Origin: Urechis unicinctus
Taxonomy: Eukaryota; Annelida; Polychaeta; Xenopneusta; Urechidae
DNA length: 64,000 nt
NCBI GenBank assembly: GCA_034190875.2
Contig: CM067348.1
Span: forward strand, 45,468,885 to 45,532,884
Direction: 5' to 3'
Under the pieces are notes generated by a model. That model saw nothing but the letters and a program-made list of their open reading frames with translations. It was not told the origin of the DNA and did not search any database. Shown piece after piece: positions 57,554 to 64,000 of the stretch (position 1 is its first letter; every line of letters starts with the position of its first letter). A program made the translations under genes and the position numbers.

Positions 57554-58337
57554 CAGTTGTATTGACGATATAAGCGTAACCCATTGCTATCATTGAACGC
57601 ACTGACTCGTATGTGTGTAATACTGGCATGCACTGCTCTTTGCTGATACACATAAAGCTCATAAGTTATATCATTTGTAAAATAAAATATTTGGTTATCG
57701 ATTAACGTCGTGTTGAATTGCCTATTACTGTTGCTTGATAATAATTAAACTACACATCATATGACGATAATATAATCAGAGATAATGCGATGTTTCAAAG
57801 TGATGCAGAAGTCTTGTAAGGGTTGATTGTGGCTCTACATTTCTTAATAAGCATAGGCATAACTGATAGACTAACTTGCATTACGAGGATAAACTTTTCT
57901 GGATTGAACGATTCGGAACACTCTTACGCAACGAGCGCCGCAAGCTTTTCGTTTGCAAATATATATTTTATATACTTGCAACGAACGCACAAAAAACTAC
58001 ATCTCAGTCGTAACGTAGAAACCCATTACATAAACCGCCTCTCTCTACTGATCGACGCGCAATATATTTTCGATGCTATGGCATTAGGCAATCAACTCAT
58101 ACATTGAATTAACCATGTAAGCTGTGACTCTCATAGAATCGTAAATACTTATCACACTAGTTTTCTATGCTGTAAATAACAGAGTGAACTAACGTACACC
58201 TAGGCCTATACTTGACCTGTCTGCTCCTTACTCGTGCATCGTAGAACAATTACATAGTCATATATACAAATATAAGAGAAAACCTACAATGCATCAGAGC
58301 AGGAAGACACTTAACTAAGAAAGGTATTCAGACGGCG

Positions 58338-60296
58338 CCGGGGATCTGTATTAATGCTCTGGCCATGTGTCTGCATAACCATTCAATTCACATAGACTGC
58401 GAGACAGTGAGGTTGAGTAACCTGGATTGGTAAATTAATCACTTGGATTTTCACATATCGTGTCTCGTCAAGAATATCAATCCAATATTCTCCCGATTTA
58501 TTCAGCCTATACTTTATTAATATGGCTTCTTTGATTATCCTTGTGGCACTGCAAGATTCAAGTTCCCAGTTGACTCTTTGCAACGTTATCAACGGATTAC
58601 GTAGCTAGCAAATGGAATAACCAAATTATTAGAAAATACATTACGCCATGGCACATCGCCAGTAAGCAACGCTGTCTGATGACCCATGGATATCGAGGTG
58701 ATTGCAAAGATAAATACGCATTCTGAAACCTAGGGCCGAATAAGTGCCCGAATTCCTCAATTGGGCAGCGAAACCTAATAAATGCGCACTCTCAATGGTC
58801 ACCCGCATTATCGAAGGACATAATAATTGTTCATTCTTTGAAACCGAAAACGGGATAGTAACTACCAAAATATGTATGTTCTTACATAACACGTGCGAAG
58901 CAAACTGATAAAGAAGTCCAATATGAAACACAAGAGAGATGCGGGATGGCAGTGCTGAAATTACATCGTCAAGTAATGTATATGCGGCGATTACGTTCTT
59001 CTGCTAGCTGCCAGACTGTATTGCAAAGTCAAGCAAAAGAAGCGGGCATTGATAATAGCCAGAGAATATTAGGTGTTTTGAAACTCTTTTCGCCTTAATG
59101 ATTATTGGGTAGTTGGGACTTGCTAATACCGTTGCAGAGAGAAGTAGGGCGAATACGCAGCTCAGTATAAGCAACGCAATAAAGCCAAATAAATGTCCAG
59201 TAACGATTAAAAACGGAGGCAAATTGCGAGGCAGCAACTCTTGCTGCGTCTATATATAGTGCGAAATTCGGGCAAGAGATGACTGCTAGATAGCCCTAAA
59301 ACAGATTTACCATATCATATTGTTCATTTGTTGTGACCCCTACATCGTTAAATGGATGTCCATATAATGGCGTGTTACGTTACGAAAGACTGGTGATGAT
59401 GATTTGTATGAATAGTTGATCACGATATCAATACTTGTATATATTGCTTTCTATTCGTTAATGCCCGATTGAAAATTACGACAAACATACGTTTCCTTCG
59501 CCTTAATGCCGCCCCTTCGCCATAAACCCGCTTCTTCGACCTAATCCCGTTTATATAGTTATATAGTCTTCTACTGCCTAAATGGGATACAATAACGCAG
59601 GGGAATATTCGCTCGCTTTTCCTACGACTCCATAAATATCGATGCTAAGTAATGTGTTGTTATCTCAAAGACAGAGCTAAATGTAACTTTCTCTCGTCGT
59701 TTACCAGATGTCTATCATGCTTATTGCCACTTTTGATGATATATTAGGTATTTCAGAGGTGATAACATGATTTTGATTCTGAATTATGTCACAACAGCGC
59801 TGCGTATGGAAATTTAGCTAGCCTTCCCCAGCGCTTCATTAGGCTTACGTATTTCCATCTTGTTTTCTACCTCTGACGGCTTTCGGCACATCTGCTGTCA
59901 TATGCACTGGTATGTTTAGTATGTATCAGCTTGGGTATGCCCGTGCAAATTCTTGATTGAGGTTGGTTATATTTGTGAGTGAAAGCTTATGCTAATTCCG
60001 AATCAAGCTGTGCAATCATGGCCCTCCCGATAACTTCTTTACAGCAATACTGAGTCACTGTAGGCTGATTCGATGTCCGACTGTGCATCAGGAAATAGAT
60101 TTCAAATGCAATTTGCACCTTAACAGCTACTAATTAATAGAACGATACGCAGGTGCTGTGCTAAGGTGTGCTATGTGTGTGATAGAAATGTTAAGATGGT
60201 TGAAGCAAAACTCAACATTAGCTTAGCCTACACGAGTTCAGTATCAGAATGGATAGCACGGTACCGAGTTCCATGCGCGTGTTATTTGACATTACT
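58338..60296. other. Extra 1.96-kb segment inside right block A
   Basis: The left copy reads ATAGCTACCC complement straight into CGTCTGAATCCC at about 295-315. The right copy interrupts the same point between TTCAGACG and ATAGCTACCC. The segment begins GCGCCGGGGATCTG and ends ACATTACTCG. No inverted termini and no recognisable gene were found (minus frames 58383-58592 and 58641-58931 have no motif). Insertion or left-arm deletion cannot be distinguished. Confidence 0.65.
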
Positions 60297-60344
60297 CGAT
60301 AGCTACCCAAACGATATACATTATCTGACATCTTTATACATATA

Positions 60345-60545
60345 TGATGATGATGATGGTGGTGGAAATGGTTGTGGTGGTGTTGGTGGTGGGTGCAGTG
60401 GTGTTGGTGGTGGTTGTTTTGGTGGTGGTTGAAGCAAAGGTAGTTGTGGCGGCGGTGGTGGGGATTTTTGTGTTGTCGGTGGTGGTGTTGGTGGTGTTGG
60501 TGGTGGTTGCGGCGGTGTTTGTGTTGATGATGGTGTTGGTGCAAA
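60345..60545. repeat. (GGT)n imperfect triplet microsatellite
   Basis: This is the reverse-complement partner of the CCA tract at 62-258, with similar interruptions (GCGGCGG, TTGTTTTGG, AGCAAAGG). Confidence 0.92.
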
Positions 60546-60607
60546 TTTGATCCATCGACGGCATATAACCCACAAGACTAGTGCGTTCCCCATAAGTTTT
60601 ATATCTA

Positions 60608-63600
60608 TTCACTAGGTCCAGAAAATGCAATGCGTAACCAAAGTGCTTTTTTACAGTTAATAGCACCACGCGGAATGGTATCATTCATTACAATCTAATG
60701 CAGCCATGGTACAAATTAGAGAGCTTGTCAAATCAACTGTCGATTTAGGTGCTCGATATAATTAATCACACGAAGAATCAGCGTTCAACATAGTCTTCTA
60801 GAAAAATATTCTATTAATATTGTGCTCTGGTGAATGCATAATGGACGTCTTAGGCGGCGAAATGTTCTATATTAGCATTGGCAAGTGCATATGGATAATG
60901 ATTTCGTTATGACTTTAGTATTGGAATTTCAGTAAACAGCTTGTTGGAGCTTCTTTACTTGTTTATTGCTGGATGCGAGCATCAACTGCCCATAATCCTT
61001 ATATGTCAGAGAGTTAGCGGCTGTTCTCATAGTCCTGAGTTCCTAGGCCGGATTAGTTGAAGCACTTCCCATTACTTATAGCATGCAACGCTTTTAATAT
61101 TTTAACCCAGGAAATATTTGACAAACGACGTCGGATTAAGAGTTTGGATTCCAGTACCCATTGTGGATATTTGACAAAACGACGGGGAGAATAAATATTA
61201 TTTAATCTTAAAAACTGGGAAGCCGAAAAAAAAACTCTGTGGAAGGGACGAGGAGATTGTAAACATATTTCATTAAACTATACGATGGATATCAAATGAT
61301 ATCTCGTTTATTGTGGTGTCAAACAATTACAATTATATGACTCATCAAAGATTACGACTGGATTTACTAACTATATTAATGGCTGACATTTTCACTGTAC
61401 ATGTTGATCGCAATCTATGTAGTTAATAACAGATTTCGGTGATGCATACCAGGGGGGTGAAAATGATATTTATCATGCAAGTTTTTATGCCTAATGATAT
61501 ATGCCAGCAGTGCAAGTAACATTAAGGCAGTTATTATCCTACCTCTAATGGTTTAACACTTTACAATGACATTAACAAACGCTATCTGATTAGTGTAATG
61601 ACCTGAGCGTCACCACCAGTGCAGTACACCACGCCTCATACAGCATCTGTGGTCACGTTCAGATCACATTGGTTGCGCCATAATGAAGTTAACTGACGTC
61701 ATATATTAATGGTATATCAAATCTGTAAATAATTGAATTGCAAAATAAAATGATAGAGGAGTCTTTCGGAAAAAGTTCGCATTATAAGCAGTGATCGACA
61801 CCACTCAGGTCGGCATAGTAATACTATGGTAATGGTAGATGCGTGGTCTATCTGCGAATGCTGATGTGATCCACGAATAGAAATGCTTGCTACAGACTGA
61901 AAAAAAACCTGTAACTGTGGCAAAAGATTTGCCTGCTTAATACATTTAGCCTACTAATCTCATTCCGGACGAAAATAGTACGCCAAGCAAAGGGCTTTCA
62001 CCTCAACAAACAGCTTGTTTTGCATTTTTTGTGATGCCTCTGCTTGGATTTTCATGACCCAATATTCCTAATATACCGAAGTTGAAGAAAGTAAACACTA
62101 TTTTGTGTGCTGAGTGTAATCCAGCCGTGACATACTCTATATATTAAGTCGGCAAAACCACACAAATAGTTTTCATGTACTCAATGTGGAACGCATAATG
62201 CTCGTTTATCAGGTTTGCTCGCAGCAACACCCATTTACACTGGGACATTCCTTTTAGTCGTATTTTGCCTAATATACCCAACCGTTATCCCAAGTCTGTT
62301 GGAAATAAATATGCAGAATCAATACGCACTTAAATCTTAGCGAAATACCCGCCCTAGATAGATAACGATGTGCTTTATCATTATCCTGTCGGATGAATTA
62401 AGCGCTGCTTGCGATGGTGGTGTAATCCCTAATGCGGGCAACACTTGATCATACCACGCAAGGCAGAATGCCATGAATATCGCCGAGTGTGACAAAATTG
62501 CTAATGCTCATCAAAGCTATATGCTTTCATTGCAGCGCGAAAATACCATCATAATAATAAATTATACTCCGGAATGCTTATGTATTCTTAGAAAATGCCT
62601 ATATAGTGTTTGCATATAATGGTGGTAATGATTTATAATACCACCGAGTACGTTGGATTGCGTCGGTAGCTTACCTACATGTCGCAAATATACGTGTCTT
62701 CACCCCAGTCAATAGCATCATTCTTAATTTCGTCCTCACAGTTGCCTAAAGTGACAAAATGCATGCAATTTAGATTACAAATAGCACGTAGGACAAGTAT
62801 ATGTTCCAGGTGCCTTTTATCAGGCAAGTTCGATTAACAAATCAGCTTGACGTCAGTAAATTCATATAACTGTGCAACCTTAATTTAACAGAGCCTTCGC
62901 ATTGTATTGAGCAAACAACAACTGTTTTTTTATCAAAACACGAACGCTGGAGCGCTAGAATTTATAAATTATTTCTGGTTAATTGCGTGTTAACTATATG
63001 CAGCACACACATTTAAAAGCCATGGGCGATATGTTAACATACATGTTTACGACTATTGTTGTCTCTTAAAGGGTTTTATGACAGGCTTTAGCTCTATGGC
63101 TAGATATAACGTTTCTTTTGTCGATGTAGTTAAAATAAGAACCATGCTTAACAGTGTACATCAGGTGGCTAACGCATATAATATTTTGCTACTCATTATT
63201 GACCAACAAATAATTACCCTGCAACGCATTTTAGTCTGTTTGCGGCAACAATATACACACCGTCATCGACATCATCGATATTTCAAGCCATATACGTTAT
63301 TCCCTTACTGCTATAACCATACCACAATTACGTAAATAAGGCCCAATTAGCAACAGCATTACTTCCGATTCAAGTTATGAAGGAAACCACGAAGGAAATG
63401 TAAAGGTTTGTTTTTTGACAGACCAATTTATTACAATCGACATTCTTTAGAACCATGCCATTGCTTACATTTAACAAAAACTACTTCTCTTGTAAATGAG
63501 AATACGATACGACACAAAACCCTAACTAGCACGTTATTGCTGAAGCTTAGGCGATTATTTTATGTTTAAAAACCCGAAGTGAACAAAAATTGTACGTATA

Positions 63601-64000
63601 AATCTAAAGAAATAACCACTTACACGTTTACATTGTGCCGAAACTGATACTGTCGAGCAAATTGTCGGCTGTCACTTATCCTGATGAAAAAGGTTAATTT
63701 ACGTCCAATTCCATTAGTATGTATTGCCCGCAAAACGTTTTTCGGCTTTGCAGTCCACTGGTTTGCGGAATTCGATGTTTATTTATCCTGTTAATTTTGT
63801 TATTTCATGCCCTTCAAGTCACATCTGTGCCTGAATGCACAGACCATAAGGCTTCTGGTGAGTTTTCTGCCACATGATGTTTGTTTCTCGGGGCAACCGT
63901 ATGCAGAATTGCAGTGTAATCATGGCATTAGCCGATTATTTGTTAATATCTCCAGCGCGTTATCGTGGTTGAAGATGGGGCCAGGTACATTTTCACAACG
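60608..64000. other. Gene-poor sequence, nothing recognised
   Basis: CpG-retaining flank. A short repeated phrase ATTTGACAAA-CGACG occurs at about 61115 and 61168. The frame 63078-63335 has no recognisable domain. The left arm starts at base 1, so any counterpart of this segment would lie outside the window. Confidence 0.5.

Larger units (their letters stand above)
57676..60607 (-). repeat. Inverted-repeat block A, right copy
   Basis: 57676-58337 and 60297-60607 are the reverse complement of 990-308 and 310-1. The two parts are separated by extra sequence at 58338-60296. The last shared bases run through ACTAGTGCGTTCCCCATA and end near TTTTATATCTA. Confidence 0.85.

Noticed and set aside
58338..60296. 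DNA transposon with terminal inverted repeats filling the extra segment in block A
   Set aside because: The ends (GCGCCGGGG and ATTACTCG) are not inverted copies of each other and I see no clear target-site duplication.

Overview
The window reads as nuclear DNA of an invertebrate animal, probably a bilaterian. The support is spliceosomal-type exon ends, a non-LTR retrotransposon reverse-transcriptase fragment, very long (TA)n and (CA)n tracts, minisatellites, and two transposon-related protein families that I know from marine invertebrate genomes. There is no bacterial-style gene packing and no operon. I recognised no tRNA or rRNA gene and no CRISPR array. Most open reading frames in the outer parts of the window look like chance.

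The outer parts (about 1-24,200 and 36,650-64,000) are AT-rich, gene-poor and built from repeats. The left end (1-6,055) is repeated in inverted orientation on the right (38,365-60,607), at roughly 93% identity where I compared bases by eye. The copies fall into four blocks. Their left order is A-B-C-D; read backwards, their right order is A-C-D-B. Block B has a third, partial copy at 41,475-42,150. Block C carries a reverse-transcriptase remnant. Long (TA)n tracts lie just outside the right-hand copies. A 100-N scaffold gap at 11,749-11,848 lies between the arms, so an allelic or scaffolding artefact has to be considered beside a real inverted duplication.

The centre (about 24,200-33,066, and again 35,220-36,650) is different. 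By eye it is strongly CpG-depleted and holds nearly all the recognisable coding sequence. On the plus strand a series of putative exons, mostly bounded by phase-1 splice sites, encodes a Ser-Pro-rich repeat of 22 eight-residue units, a C2H2 zinc finger, and a tyrosine-recombinase-like (Crypton/phage-integrase type) protein that has a nonsense codon and several frameshifts. Inside its presumed intron, on the minus strand, lies a second broken gene. Its acidic motifs match the FEN1/XPG-like PIN nuclease fold, and it belongs to an uncharacterised invertebrate family. Three CTCF-like motifs cluster just upstream of the first putative exon. The centre therefore looks like a methylated, transcribed gene body carrying decayed transposon-derived genes, set in CpG-retaining repeat DNA.

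All calls come from reading the sequence by eye. Block boundaries are approximate to tens of bases, and exon links are inferred from splice motifs, phase and reading frame.
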